A stretch of 64,000 bases of DNA from Lewinella sp. IMCC34183. Lineage in GTDB: Bacteria > Bacteroidota > Bacteroidia > Chitinophagales > Saprospiraceae. The stretch spans positions 62,001 through 126,000 of the forward strand of contig NZ_QMEM01000009.1 of the NCBI RefSeq assembly GCF_003390915.1, given 5' to 3'. The notes under the pieces were generated by a model. It ran no database searches and was not told the DNA's origin. It saw nothing but the letters and a program-made list of their open reading frames with translations. Positions 51,051-58,983 of the stretch are shown here, in pieces (position 1 is the first letter of the stretch; every line of letters starts with the position of its first letter). The position numbers and the translations under genes are program-made.

Positions 51051-52046
51051 GTGGGACCGAAACATGAATCCGTGAAGCCATCCAGCCTGGTCGCCCAGAC
51101 CGCAAGACAGACCCTAAAGATCGAGGCGGAAGCCTTGGACCACCTAGCGGACAGCATCGGTGAAGCATTTACCCGATGCGTTGAAACCATCTACCAGAGT
51201 GGTGGACGGATCATCGTTACCGGGATTGGGAAAACAGCCCCGGTAGCCCAAAAGATTGTGGCTACACTTAATTCCACGGGTTCCCCTGCCCTCTTTTTAC
51301 ACGCAGGAGACGCAATTCACGGCGACATCGGAATGGTACAACCCTCCGATGTAGTCCTGCTACTGAGTCGCAGCGGGGAAACCGCGGAGATCCGCGTGCT
51401 GAGCTTGCTCGTTCGCAACCTCGGTAATCTTGTCGTAGCCATGACCAGCCGGGCCGAATCCACCCTGGCCCGTATGGCCGACCACGTTCTGCTGACGCCG
51501 TTCGACCGGGAAGCCGATCCGAACCGCCTAGCACCGACCACCAGCACCACCCTGCAGATGGCTATGGGGGATGCCCTGGCAACCTCCCTCCTCGCACTGC
51601 GCGGCTTCTCGCCCGAAGACTTCGCCCGCTTCCACCCGGGCGGATCCCTGGGAAAGCAACTCTACCTACGGGTGCGCGACGTCTATCCCGGCAACCTGAA
51701 ACCCGCCGTGGGCCCAGACAGCTCCCTGCACGATACCCTCTTCGAGATGACCAGCAAGTGCCTGGGAGCCACCGCCGTCACCGACCCGGACTCCGGAAGA
51801 CTGCTGGGCATCATCACCGACGGCGACCTGCGGCGCCTGCTCAACCGGGGTGGCAGTATCGACGGAACTACCGCCCGCGACCTGATGTCCCCCAATCCGA
51901 AAACCATCGGTGCCGAGGAACTAGCCGTACAGGCCGTTGCCGTACTGCAGGACCACAGCATCACCCAACTCATCGTTACCGACAACGCGGGGAACTACCT
52001 GGGTTTCGTTCACCTTCACGATTTCGTCCGCGAAGGTCTCGTGTAA
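51051..52046 (+). CDS. kdsD: arabinose-5-phosphate isomerase (KpsF/GutQ/KdsD)
   Basis: A 331-residue enzyme that converts ribulose-5-phosphate to arabinose-5-phosphate, the first step of KDO synthesis for LPS. N-terminal SIS domain with VTGIGKTAPVAQKIVATLNSTG, LLSRSGETAEIRVL and the family signature FHPGGSLGKQL, followed by paired CBS domains (about 205-331). The GTG at 51051 is the first start in frame after a stop; a second GTG at 51072 is possible. A TACCTTG sequence (51036) lies nine bases upstream. Confidence 0.9.
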   Translation: MGPKHESVKPSSLVAQTARQTLKIEAEALDHLADSIGEAFTRCVETIYQSGGRIIVTGIGKTAPVAQKIVATLNSTGSPALFLHAGDAIHGDIGMVQPSDVVLLLSRSGETAEIRVLSLLVRNLGNLVVAMTSRAESTLARMADHVLLTPFDREADPNRLAPTTSTTLQMAMGDALATSLLALRGFSPEDFARFHPGGSLGKQLYLRVRDVYPGNLKPAVGPDSSLHDTLFEMTSKCLGATAVTDPDSGRLLGIITDGDLRRLLNRGGSIDGTTARDLMSPNPKTIGAEELAVQAVAVLQDHSITQLIVTDNAGNYLGFVHLHDFVREGLV

Positions 52047-52051
52047 CAGAA

Positions 52052-52085
52052 ACGGGGATCCCGGGCGGTTGGCCGGCATCCCCGT
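52052..52085. terminator. hairpin between kdsD and rplI
   Basis: ACGGGGAT (52052-52059) pairs with ATCCCCGT (52078-52085). It lies between convergent genes; no T-run, so this is a modest call. Confidence 0.5.
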
Positions 52086-52119
52086 ATCGTAGTGGAAAAG
52101 TTGAACTGACGAACCGGTC

Positions 52120-52566
52120 CTACTCCTGAACGATCTCCATGTCCATCTCCTGTACCACTTCGGGGTGCAGGCGCATGGTGAACTGGTAAGTGCCGAGTTC
52201 CTTTGCCTCTTCGGGCAGGACGATCTTGCGGCGCTCTACGTCAACTCCGTACTGCTCCTGTAGGAGGTTACGGATCTGAAGCTGGGTGATGGAACCGAAA
52301 ATGCGGCCGCTGGTACCGGATTTTGCACCCACGCGGAGCGTCTTGCCCTCCAGTTTCTTGGCGATTTCGCGGTAGACGTCCAGTTTCTTCTGCTCCTGGG
52401 CGTTCTCACGGCGGATCATCTCCTTGTGACGACCCATATTGGTCTTGTTGCCAATGATGGCCAGACCGCGGGGCAGCAGATAATTGCGGCCGAAGCCGTC
52501 CTTTACGTCGAGTACTTCGTGCTTATCGCCGACCTTATCGACGTCTTGCAGCATAATTACTTTCAT
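52120..52566 (-). CDS. rplI: 50S ribosomal protein L9
   Basis: A 148-residue L9: N-terminal domain VIMLQDVDKVGDKHEVLDVKDGFGRNYLLPRGLA, a long linker helix, and the C-terminal rRNA-binding domain with GSITQLQIRNLLQEQYGVDVERRKI. Last gene of the rpsF-rpsR-rplI cluster, separated from rpsR by a repeat-containing gap of 169 bases. Confidence 0.97.
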   Translation of the reverse strand: MKVIMLQDVDKVGDKHEVLDVKDGFGRNYLLPRGLAIIGNKTNMGRHKEMIRRENAQEQKKLDVYREIAKKLEGKTLRVGAKSGTSGRIFGSITQLQIRNLLQEQYGVDVERRKIVLPEEAKELGTYQFTMRLHPEVVQEMDMEIVQE

Positions 52567-52661
52567 GGTATGAAATTTTTGATCTCAAATTTCAAATCTG
52601 AAATCGATTATGTTGTCCCGGCCTTTCGGGGCGGTGCCCCATTTACGAACCGGTTAGAGGT

Positions 52662-52740
52662 TATAGTACGGCAGTACTGTAGTACAGTGGTCGGGTACTT
52701 CCCATAGGGAACTACCCGACTACAGGACTACCCTACTACT
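52662..52740. repeat. imperfect long inverted repeat between rpsR and rplI
   Basis: Inner arms GTCGGGTACTTCCC (52690-52703) and the complement of 52708-52721 differ at one position. Outer arms are made of TAGTAC / GTAGT words and pair imperfectly. Composition and word use resemble the perfect inverted repeat at 26366. It splits a ribosomal protein cluster. Confidence 0.7.
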
Positions 52741-53002
52741 TAAGAAGGTCCGTTACGTACGGGAGCATAGCCAGGTGGCGGGCCCGCTTGATGGCGGAAG
52801 CAACCTTGCGCTGGTACTTCAGGGAGTTGCCGGTGATGCGGCGGGGAAGAATCTTGCCCTGCTCGTTCACAAAGGTGAGGAGGAAGTCAGGATCCTTGTA
52901 ATCGATGTACTTGATGCCGAACCGACGGAAACGGCAGTATTTTCTGCGGCGTCCTCCAATCTTGGGATTCGAGAGGAACTTTATGTCATCGCGACTGGCC
53001 AT
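52736..53002 (-). CDS. rpsR: 30S ribosomal protein S18
   Basis: An 88-residue S18: [64 protein letters not shown] compares directly with the family. The Zn-type Cys pair of some S18 proteins is absent (one Cys only). Follows rpsF with a 30-base gap. Confidence 0.97.
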   Translation of the reverse strand: MASRDDIKFLSNPKIGGRRRKYCRFRRFGIKYIDYKDPDFLLTFVNEQGKILPRRITGNSLKYQRKVASAIKRARHLAMLPYVTDLLK

Positions 53003-53032
53003 GAGAATTGATTTTGGTGGTTACTACGGTGG

Positions 53033-53503
53033 TTATTCCTCTTCCTTGAAGGATTCGGCATCGCCCGAGGGTACGCCGGTGAGGTGGGGGGAATCGGCCT
53101 TCTTGCGGCTGATGCCGTGGGCGGCGGGCTCGGTCTTGGCAGGCTTCTCCTGCTTGTGACGCTTGGCCTTGCCGATCTTGCCGGCGCGCTTGTCGGCGTT
53201 GTACTGCACTCCGTACTTGTCGAGGGCGACGGTCAGGAAGCGCAGGATGCGCTCGTCCCGGCGCATGCCAAGCTCGAAGTTTTTCAGAAAGGCGCCGTTT
53301 GGAGCGGTGTACTCCACACAGTAGTAGACACCGTTGTTGCGCTTGTTGATGTCGTAAGCCAGCGTACGCAGGCCCATCTCGTCAACGAACACAATCTCAC
53401 AGCCCTCCTTCTGGAGGTTGTCTACGTACGCCTGAGCTGTCGCTTTAATTTCATCCCCCGACAGCACTGGGTCTACGATAAAGGTAGTCTCGTAATTTCT
53501 CAT
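53033..53503 (-). CDS. rpsF: 30S ribosomal protein S6 with a long charged tail
   Basis: A 156-residue S6. The ferredoxin-like core ends near residue 100 (MRNYETTFIVDPVLSGDEIK, GVYYCVEYTAPNGAFLKNFELG, DERILRFLTVALDKY). Residues 101-156 form a tail, first basic (GKIGKAKRHKQEK) then Ser/Glu-rich (GDAESFKEEE). Many Bacteroidota S6 proteins have short extensions; this one is long. First gene of the cluster, with a TATCTTTG box upstream. Confidence 0.95.
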   Translation of the reverse strand: MRNYETTFIVDPVLSGDEIKATAQAYVDNLQKEGCEIVFVDEMGLRTLAYDINKRNNGVYYCVEYTAPNGAFLKNFELGMRRDERILRFLTVALDKYGVQYNADKRAGKIGKAKRHKQEKPAKTEPAAHGISRKKADSPHLTGVPSGDAESFKEEE

Positions 53504-53578
53504 CGGATCAGGTGTACTGATTGGTTAATAACAATGGTTTCGCAGGCTTCGGTACCCTGGGTAGGTCCAAAGCGGGTG

Positions 53579-53586
53579 CAAAGATA
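53579..53586 (-). promoter_or_regulatory. -7 box TATCTTTG of the rpsF cluster
   Basis: The - strand TATCTTTG lies 75 bases before the rpsF ATG, leaving a leader that could hold an S6:S18 autoregulatory site. I did not resolve such a structure. Confidence 0.6.
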
Positions 53587-53641
53587 CACTTTTTATCGTA
53601 GCCTCCAAGGAAAATTACGCCGGCGGGGCGCAGGTGCGGGG

Positions 53642-54163
53642 TTAGCGGGTAAGATCGCGCAGAATTTTGGTTGCCCGGCTCCGGAACCCCGCCTGACTAC
53701 CCGGCAGGTGCACGAGCAACATGGCGCGTAATTCATCGGCCAATTCAGGATACGCCCCCCCCAGGTTGGCCGCGACCTGCATGGCGAAGACGCGTACTGC
53801 CACGGGCTCACTGGGGCTGTCGGTCAGGCGCAGGGCACCGTCGACGATCCGGCCGGCAAAGGGTTCCAGCCACCGGGGTTCCACCTCGCTGAAGTACCGT
53901 AGTACGGCTCGCCGGAGCGCTGGATGCCCCGGTCGTTCTATCACTTCGGTAAGCGCTTCCAGATAGGGCAGCAACCACTGCGGCCGGGCGCGGGCCACGC
54001 CGCCGACCACCATTGCCGCCCGCTGACTGATCACCGGTTCGTCCGGGTCGAAAAAACTGGCCATCAGGACATCCAGCCGGCTCACGTCTTCCAGCACCCA
54101 GGCAGCTATGCGGTCGGCGTTCTCGCGGGAATGGGTACGGGTGAGTTCTTCTGACGGGTCCAC
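53642..54163 (-). CDS. HEAT-repeat-like protein
   Basis: A 173-residue helical-repeat protein: successive two-helix units such as ADRIAAWVLEDVSRLDVLMASF, ISQRAAMVVGGVARARPQWLLPYL, HPALRRAVLRYFSEVEPRWLEPF, and VAVRVFAMQVAANLGGAYPELADELRAML. No catalytic residues recognised. The GTG at 54163 (VDPSEELTRTHS) is the best start: a TTG at 54181 lies within the upstream terminator stem. Function unknown. Confidence 0.65.
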   Translation of the reverse strand: MDPSEELTRTHSRENADRIAAWVLEDVSRLDVLMASFFDPDEPVISQRAAMVVGGVARARPQWLLPYLEALTEVIERPGHPALRRAVLRYFSEVEPRWLEPFAGRIVDGALRLTDSPSEPVAVRVFAMQVAANLGGAYPELADELRAMLLVHLPGSQAGFRSRATKILRDLTR

Positions 54164-54168
54164 CCCAT

Positions 54169-54199
54169 AAAAATAGGGCAACCCCTGGCGGGGCTGCCC
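54169..54199 (-). terminator. terminator of the M23 peptidase gene
   Basis: GGGCAGCCCC-type arms (54190-54199 and 54176-54185, one mismatch) around GCCA are followed on the - strand by TATTTTTAT. It lies 27 bases after the peptidase stop and before the HEAT-protein gene. Confidence 0.75.
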
Positions 54200-54225
54200 A
54201 TAAGATCAGTTTGTAAAAATCCCTG

Positions 54226-55209
54226 TTATTCGTCGAAGGACATGTTGACCTGCCGCGAGGCATTGACCAGTTCCTGGTATTCTTCGGTGGTGAGTCCGTC
54301 GTAGCAGTACTGAATGGGGTCGACCTTGCGCCCGTCCTTCTCAATTTCGTAGTGGAGGTGATCGCCGGTGCTGCGACCGGTGCTACCTACCAGGCCGATC
54401 AGGTGGCCACGGGTGACTTCCTGTCCCTTCTTGACCTTGATCGCACTCATATGGGCGTACCGCGATTTGAAACCGTAACCGTGGTCGATGACCACGACAT
54501 TGCCGTAGGTAGAGTTGCGACCGGCGAACTCCACGATACCCTTTCCGGAAGACTGGATCTCCGTACCCCGCCGGCAATTGAAGTCGATGCCCGCGTGCAT
54601 CTTTTTTACACCCAGGATGGGGTGAATGCGGTAACCGAAGCCGGAAAGGTTTTCCATTTTGCGGCTGAACTGGTCACCGCGAACGGGCTTGATGCTTGGA
54701 ATGGAAGCCAGCATGTCCTCTTTCTTGAGTGCCATGTCGGCTACCTCGTCGAGCGAGCGGCTGTGGAGGTCTACCTGGTACTTCAGCCGGTCTACCCGCT
54801 CGCGCAGGGTTGCCATTTCCGTACCGATGTGGGGAAGCGACTTGAGGTCGTTGTAGGCATCGTGTCCCCCTTTACCCCCCAGGAAAACGTCATCGTCGAT
54901 GGGCTCCATGCGGAGGGCGAGGCGTACCGTGTTGTTACTCCGCTCGTGGAGGTGTGCCACCACGTCTGACAGCTCCCGGTAGTCTTCGGCCATGGCCTTG
55001 TTCTGTGCCCGGGCGATTTCCAGTTCCTGAAGAAGAAGCCGTTCGCCGGGGCTAGGGAAGTAGCGGTGGATCGCTGCGGTAAAGAGAAGTCCGGCAAGGA
55101 CCGCCGCACAGCCAAAGCTGAAAAGGCGGAGCAGAGTAAAACTGAGGGGCTCTACGATCCGGTCGTACTGTAGCGTACGCTGATTAAACACAAATTTTTC
55201 GCGTCTCAT
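54226..55209 (-). CDS. M23 family (LytM) peptidoglycan endopeptidase
   Basis: A 327-residue inner-membrane-anchored protein: one helix (about 30-52), a coiled coil (about 65-100 and 135-170), and a C-terminal M23 domain. The zinc site is complete: HAGIDFNC (His and Asp) and HLHYEIEKDG (His), with YGNVVVIDHGYGFKSRYAHM between. The ATG at 55209 (MRREKFVFN) is preferred to the open frame start at 55269. It either cuts cross-links or regulates an amidase. Confidence 0.92.
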   Translation of the reverse strand: MRREKFVFNQRTLQYDRIVEPLSFTLLRLFSFGCAAVLAGLLFTAAIHRYFPSPGERLLLQELEIARAQNKAMAEDYRELSDVVAHLHERSNNTVRLALRMEPIDDDVFLGGKGGHDAYNDLKSLPHIGTEMATLRERVDRLKYQVDLHSRSLDEVADMALKKEDMLASIPSIKPVRGDQFSRKMENLSGFGYRIHPILGVKKMHAGIDFNCRRGTEIQSSGKGIVEFAGRNSTYGNVVVIDHGYGFKSRYAHMSAIKVKKGQEVTRGHLIGLVGSTGRSTGDHLHYEIEKDGRKVDPIQYCYDGLTTEEYQELVNASRQVNMSFDE

Positions 55210-55459
55210 TGACGAAATCTTGAACCAAAAATAGCCACGGAGGAGAGTTGGTTTAAAAGCGTTCTCCAACGCGACGTGAGTGCTAACACCTTACTGTACT
55301 GCTCAGCGTACGAGCAAAAGTAAGGCAAACGGGTCCTAAGGTACAACCCACCCGGTGGAAAGTTGCCCCGTTGCAGGTGGCACCCCGTTGCTGCCTACGC
55401 CTAAAACGGTACGCAGAGCAAATGTTGTGCCTATTTGGTTCAGTTAATTGAAAGGTCCG

Positions 55460-55972
55460 CTAGACGGTGGTCGACCGGTCGCCGATCAACGCTTTCAGCT
55501 TCTTACGGGCGAGGAAGATACGGCTCTTCACGGTGCCAATGGGAATATTCAGGTAGCTGGCGATCTCCTTGTACTCGTAGCCGCGGTAGAACATCAGGAA
55601 GGGGACGCTGTAGATCTCGCTGATCTGGCGGAGCTTGTCCTCAAGTTCCTCCATGCGCATGTTCATTTCTCCGCCGTTGGCGATCGCGCCCTTATTTTCG
55701 ACGGCGAAGAGGAAGCTCTCTACCGGTTCGTTGACGTGCTTGCGGCTCTTCATCTTCCGGTACCGGTTGATGTAGGTGTTGCGCATGATAGTGGACGACC
55801 AACTTTTGAAGTTGGTTCCCATGGCAAACTTGTCGCGGTGCTTGTAGGCCCGGAAGATAGTTTCCTGCATCAGGTCCTGGGCGTCTTCGTAGTTGCGGGT
55901 GAGGCGGAGTGCAAAGGAGAAAAGGATGTTCTCTAATCTGTCCATTTCGGACATAAACTGCTGGTTGGTCAT
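55460..55972 (-). CDS. ECF RNA polymerase sigma factor
   Basis: A 170-residue sigma-70 factor. Region 2 has NYEDAQDLMQETIFRAYKH, FKSWSSTIMRNTYINRYRKMK; region 4 has LMFYRGYEYKEIASYLNIPIGTVKSRIFLARKKLK. A short Glu-rich linker (about 95-115) separates them. The ATG at 55972 (MTNQQFMSEM) is chosen over 56008. No anti-sigma gene is adjacent, a common feature of general-response ECF factors in this phylum. Confidence 0.92.
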   Translation of the reverse strand: MTNQQFMSEMDRLENILFSFALRLTRNYEDAQDLMQETIFRAYKHRDKFAMGTNFKSWSSTIMRNTYINRYRKMKSRKHVNEPVESFLFAVENKGAIANGGEMNMRMEELEDKLRQISEIYSVPFLMFYRGYEYKEIASYLNIPIGTVKSRIFLARKKLKALIGDRSTTV

Positions 55973-56317
55973 GCTAAAGTTTAAACTGGTGTGTGGGTCG
56001 TAATGCACTCACGACATTTCCTGCAATAAACATGCCAGTATGTTAAACACTTGATGATCAATCATTTACAAATTGATGATTTTGCTTATACCTGTCGCCA
56101 TATCACTAAATGACTATATTCAATCATTGTCAGGCAACTTTCCGTCGCTTCGGTATGGTCGTCAGGATGGCTTGCGGAAGAACTCCCGCCTACGGCCGCG
56201 AACATGCAACTTACGTGGTCGTTACCTTCCAAAGCAACAGTGTGCTCCTCCCCGGATATGAGTAGCTTGCACACCGCGAACCTGCTTTACGCTAACCGGC
56301 GAAGATGGAAGTTTTAA
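55973..56317. other. 345-bp gene-free, AT-richer divergent region
   Basis: No convincing gene. It separates the divergent sigma factor and thioredoxin-fold genes. The stretch 56035-56130 is clearly more AT-rich than its surroundings and has a small inverted repeat AATCAT/ATGATT near 56062. No good TAnnTTTG box was found for either gene, so both may use other signals. Confidence 0.5.
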
Positions 56318-56641
56318 ATGCAAGGGCAACGGCTACAACAAATTAACGACACGAAACTGAACGAGTTGCTGGCTCATTCCGGTCTCATTGTGCTGCTCAT
56401 TACCTCTACTTGGGACGGACATGGCATCATCATGCGTACTATCCTGGAGGGTATCTCCAACCAGTATACCAAGGTTCTTTTCGGCGTTTCCGATGTAGAG
56501 GACTCGCCAAGAATATGTAAGGTCTTTAACGTCACCAATCCGCCGGGCCTGTTGCTGGTCAAGGATGGTGAGCTCATCGAGCGGGCCATGGGTGCCATCG
56601 GTGGCAGCGCGATCGTTGAACTCATCGAACGAAACTCATAG
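56318..56641 (+). CDS. thioredoxin-fold protein without the catalytic cysteines
   Basis: A 107-residue protein with the thioredoxin secondary-structure order. The active-site WCGPC position reads W32-D33-G34-H35-G36, so both cysteines are replaced; the cis-Pro loop is present as TNPPGLLLVKDGELIERAMGA. The only Cys (68) lies elsewhere. It cannot act as a dithiol reductase, so a binding or structural role is inferred. A response-regulator gene starts 14 bases after it. Confidence 0.72.
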   Translation: MQGQRLQQINDTKLNELLAHSGLIVLLITSTWDGHGIIMRTILEGISNQYTKVLFGVSDVEDSPRICKVFNVTNPPGLLLVKDGELIERAMGAIGGSAIVELIERNS

Positions 56642-56655
56642 CTAAATCACACCAC

Positions 56656-57189
56656 GTGAGCGACGAAATCTTTAAGGTATTCATTCTGGAAGACATGCCT
56701 GTCGACCTGGAACTGGTTAAGCGGCAGGTCCGCAAGTTCAACCCCAGCGTTCTTTTCGCTGTCGCGCGTCACCGGGCGGAGTTCCAGGAGAAGGTGGTCG
56801 TTTTTCAGCCCGACATCGTCCTTTCGGATTACAATTTACCGGACATGAATGGCCTGGAGGCTCTCGTCCACGTGCGGGAACACCTGGATAGCACACCGTT
56901 TGTCTTCATCACGGGGATTCTGAATGACGAGGAAAAGGTAGCGGAAGCAATCCTCAATGGAGCTTCGGGTTACTTGCTCAAGGAAAACCTTCGGAACCTG
57001 CCGGAGCTGCTGGAAACCGTAGTTCAGCAAAACCAACAGGCCATGGCCCAGAGGGAGAACGAGTGGGAACGTCGGAGGAACAACCAGATCAAGCTCCGCA
57101 AGAGTATCGCCATGCTGCGGCAGATCAACTTCCCGGGCAGCGACGAAATCGCACTCACCCTGCAGGAGGTCGCCGACGAACTGGGCTGA
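56656..57189 (+). CDS. single-domain response regulator with helical tail
   Basis: A 177-residue receiver protein: acidic pair in ILEDMPVDLE (11-13), phospho-acceptor Asp58 in DIVLSDYNLPDMNGLEAL, Thr/Lys switch region FITG and GYLLKEN. After the receiver (about 130) comes a basic, glutamine-rich coiled-coil-like tail (QQNQQAMAQRENEWERRRN) with no DNA-binding domain. GTG start at 56656. It is presumably co-transcribed with the thioredoxin-fold gene and may act by protein contact. No kinase gene is adjacent. Confidence 0.85.
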   Translation: MSDEIFKVFILEDMPVDLELVKRQVRKFNPSVLFAVARHRAEFQEKVVVFQPDIVLSDYNLPDMNGLEALVHVREHLDSTPFVFITGILNDEEKVAEAILNGASGYLLKENLRNLPELLETVVQQNQQAMAQRENEWERRRNNQIKLRKSIAMLRQINFPGSDEIALTLQEVADELG

Positions 57190-57228
57190 CCCGCGGCAAC
57201 GGGATAGTCAGAGAGGCGAAAAAGCTAA

Positions 57229-57765
57229 CTAGTTAGCCGTCACCGGGACTTCCGCCCCGGCAATTACTCCTACCCCATCACCCTCTTCCGGAGCCGGGGG
57301 GTTCACGCTGGACTTCACGATGTCTTCGACCATCCGGTTGTACTCGAGCATGTGATTGATGAAGACCAGAAAGTTGTCGATATCCCCTACCGGCGTCTCC
57401 AGCTCTTCCTGATTCATCTTTTTCTTAAACTCGTAGAAAACCTTGAAGCCATCGAGCATCTTCTGGATCTTCGCAGATAACTGCGCGATCTCTTCGACTG
57501 AGGCGGACGGCAAACCACCGGACTTACCGGCGCGACTTTTGCCCCCGCTGATGTAATCGAGTTTAAGGTCAACAATCACCAAGTCCTCCAGGGGGACCTC
57601 GAAATAGTTGGCCATCTCATTGATCAGGGCCAGGCGGGGCTCCACATTCTTTGTTTCGTAGGCGGCGATATTGCTCCGCTTAACTCCTAAATCGTCCGCT
57701 AACTGCTGCTGGGAAAGCTTGCGTTGCTTTCGCAAAAATTTGATGTTACTGGAGAGGTAGTTCAA
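57229..57765 (-). CDS. XRE-family helix-turn-helix regulator
   Basis: A 178-residue protein. The N-terminal Cro/CI-type HTH spans about 5-60 (NIKFLRKQRKLSQQQLADDLGVKRSNIAAYETKNVEP). After a Gly/Ser linker the rest is helical (about 95-155), probably for oligomerisation. The start is TTG at 57765; no ATG is available between it and the promoter box. The last residues are acidic and valine-rich. Probably binds the TGGTTAACCA palindrome in its own leader, by analogy. Confidence 0.85.
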   Translation of the reverse strand: MNYLSSNIKFLRKQRKLSQQQLADDLGVKRSNIAAYETKNVEPRLALINEMANYFEVPLEDLVIVDLKLDYISGGKSRAGKSGGLPSASVEEIAQLSAKIQKMLDGFKVFYEFKKKMNQEELETPVGDIDNFLVFINHMLEYNRMVEDIVKSSVNPPAPEEGDGVGVIAGAEVPVTAN

Positions 57766-57779
57766 CTGACTAAATTATG

Positions 57780-57789
57780 TGGTTAACCA
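57780..57789. promoter_or_regulatory. perfect palindrome TGGTTAACCA before the XRE gene
   Basis: A 10-bp palindrome lies between the -7 box (57799) and the TTG start of the XRE gene, where an autorepressor would bind. Operator role inferred. Confidence 0.4.
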
Positions 57790-57798
57790 TGTTCTGGT

Positions 57799-57806
57799 CA
57801 AATATA
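57799..57806 (-). promoter_or_regulatory. -7 box TATATTTG of the XRE gene
   Basis: The - strand TATATTTG matches TAnnTTTG and lies 33 bases before the TTG start. Confidence 0.55.
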
Positions 57807-58011
57807 GGGTAAAATTGTAAGTTTCCTTCACAATCGGGACGTTTGATAATATCAAACACTAAATCAACGCTGGCATTTACCGCTAGTTGCCCCTTAAGAA
57901 GATCTGATTACACAATTTACGTCCGCTTCACGGCACAATGAACATCCAGGGGGGGACCAACGATATATTGTAGAGTACCGTATTGGGCTCGATATTAAAA
58001 TTATCCATCAG

Positions 58012-58524
58012 ATGAGAAACAAGAATAGTTCCGGAAAAGGATGGTCTTTGGGCTTCGGCCTGCTTGCAGGTATCGCCGTTGGCTACTACCTGAACTCGAA
58101 CGAGGGTCGCTCCATGCAGCGCAAGGCTCGGGCCCAGTTTGACGAATACGGCAACCAGATCAACGAATATGGTCAGCGCGTATCTACCAAGGCCAACCAG
58201 CTGGTAGACGAAGCCAAGGTTAAAGGACAGGAGATCCTGGACCAGGCCAAGGCCAAAACGAACGACCTTACCACCCAAGCTAAAGTAAAGACCGACGAAC
58301 TTACTTCCCAGGCTAAAGTTAAGCTTGAGGAAGGCAAGAAGTGGGCCGATAAGCAAGCCGAGGCAGCCCGCACGAACATCGACAAGGCGACCACGGATGC
58401 CAACCAAGCCGCTCACTCCACCGTTGACTCGGCCGAGAGCAGCTTCAACCGCGGCGTGAACAAGGCCGAGCGTAAGATGGACGAAAATCGCGAGAAGATC
58501 GATCGTACCACCGAGAAGAGCTAG
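58012..58524 (+). CDS. YtxH-like protein with LEA-type repeats
   Basis: A 170-residue protein: a short helix (about 12-27, GFGLLAGIAVGYYLN) as in YtxH/gas-vesicle-type stress proteins, then imperfect 11-13-residue repeats of the type QAKAKTNDLTTQAKVKTDEL (about 58-115), resembling LEA_4/apolipoprotein helices, and a charged Asn/Glu tail. Membrane-anchored rod is inferred. First of four genes on the same strand that all look like envelope or stress proteins. Confidence 0.7.
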   Translation: MRNKNSSGKGWSLGFGLLAGIAVGYYLNSNEGRSMQRKARAQFDEYGNQINEYGQRVSTKANQLVDEAKVKGQEILDQAKAKTNDLTTQAKVKTDELTSQAKVKLEEGKKWADKQAEAARTNIDKATTDANQAAHSTVDSAESSFNRGVNKAERKMDENREKIDRTTEKS

Positions 58525-58555
58525 ACCTTTTTACGGCACAACAGTCACATCTAAT

Positions 58556-58592
58556 GACGGCCATGCAATGTCACCATCTTTGCATGGCCGTC
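58556..58592 (+). terminator. perfect 12-bp hairpin after the YtxH-like gene
   Basis: GACGGCCATGCA (58556-58567) pairs with TGCATGGCCGTC (58581-58592). The loop contains CATCTTTG, close to a -7 box, so this may terminate one transcript and start the next. Confidence 0.6.
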
Positions 58593-58610
58593 GGCATTTA
58601 ATTACACACT

Positions 58611-58979
58611 ATGCAGGCCAAAGAAGAACTTCTGGAACAGCTGGGCGAGAGTTACGGGTACGTAAATCGTTTGGTAGAGAAGAAGATCGAGTACTTTAAA
58701 CTGAATCTCGCCGAAACCTCCGCTACTACCATCTCCGGTATCATTACCGCCGTGGTACTGGCAATCATTGGCCTGATCACCCTCATCCTTTTATTGATTA
58801 CTGCGGGCTTTGCGCTGGCGGTTGCCTTCGACAGTTTCGTCTACGGATTTGGCCTGCTAGCCCTGATCTTCGTGATCATCTTTGTCCTTGTCCTGGCCCT
58901 CAAAAAGCCGCTCATCACCAACCCGGTGGTCAGCAAGGTGATTTCCAAGTTTTTCGAGCACGACGGTAAAGAAGTATAA
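58611..58979 (+). CDS. holin-like (phage holin superfamily 3.6-type) membrane protein
   Basis: A 122-residue protein: charged N-terminal segment (MQAKEELLEQLGES), then two long helices (about 42-70 and 76-95) and a short charged tail. This matches small inner-membrane proteins annotated as phage holin family, which in many bacteria are not phage genes. It lies 18 bases after the hairpin and 4 bases before the next gene. Function unknown. Confidence 0.72.
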   Translation: MQAKEELLEQLGESYGYVNRLVEKKIEYFKLNLAETSATTISGIITAVVLAIIGLITLILLLITAGFALAVAFDSFVYGFGLLALIFVIIFVLVLALKKPLITNPVVSKVISKFFEHDGKEV

Positions 58980-58983
58980 GCAC

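Noticed and set aside
56073-56274. Short open frames of 62 codons on both strands
   Set aside because: No domain, no promoter, and they overlap antisense to each other in an AT-rich regulatory region.
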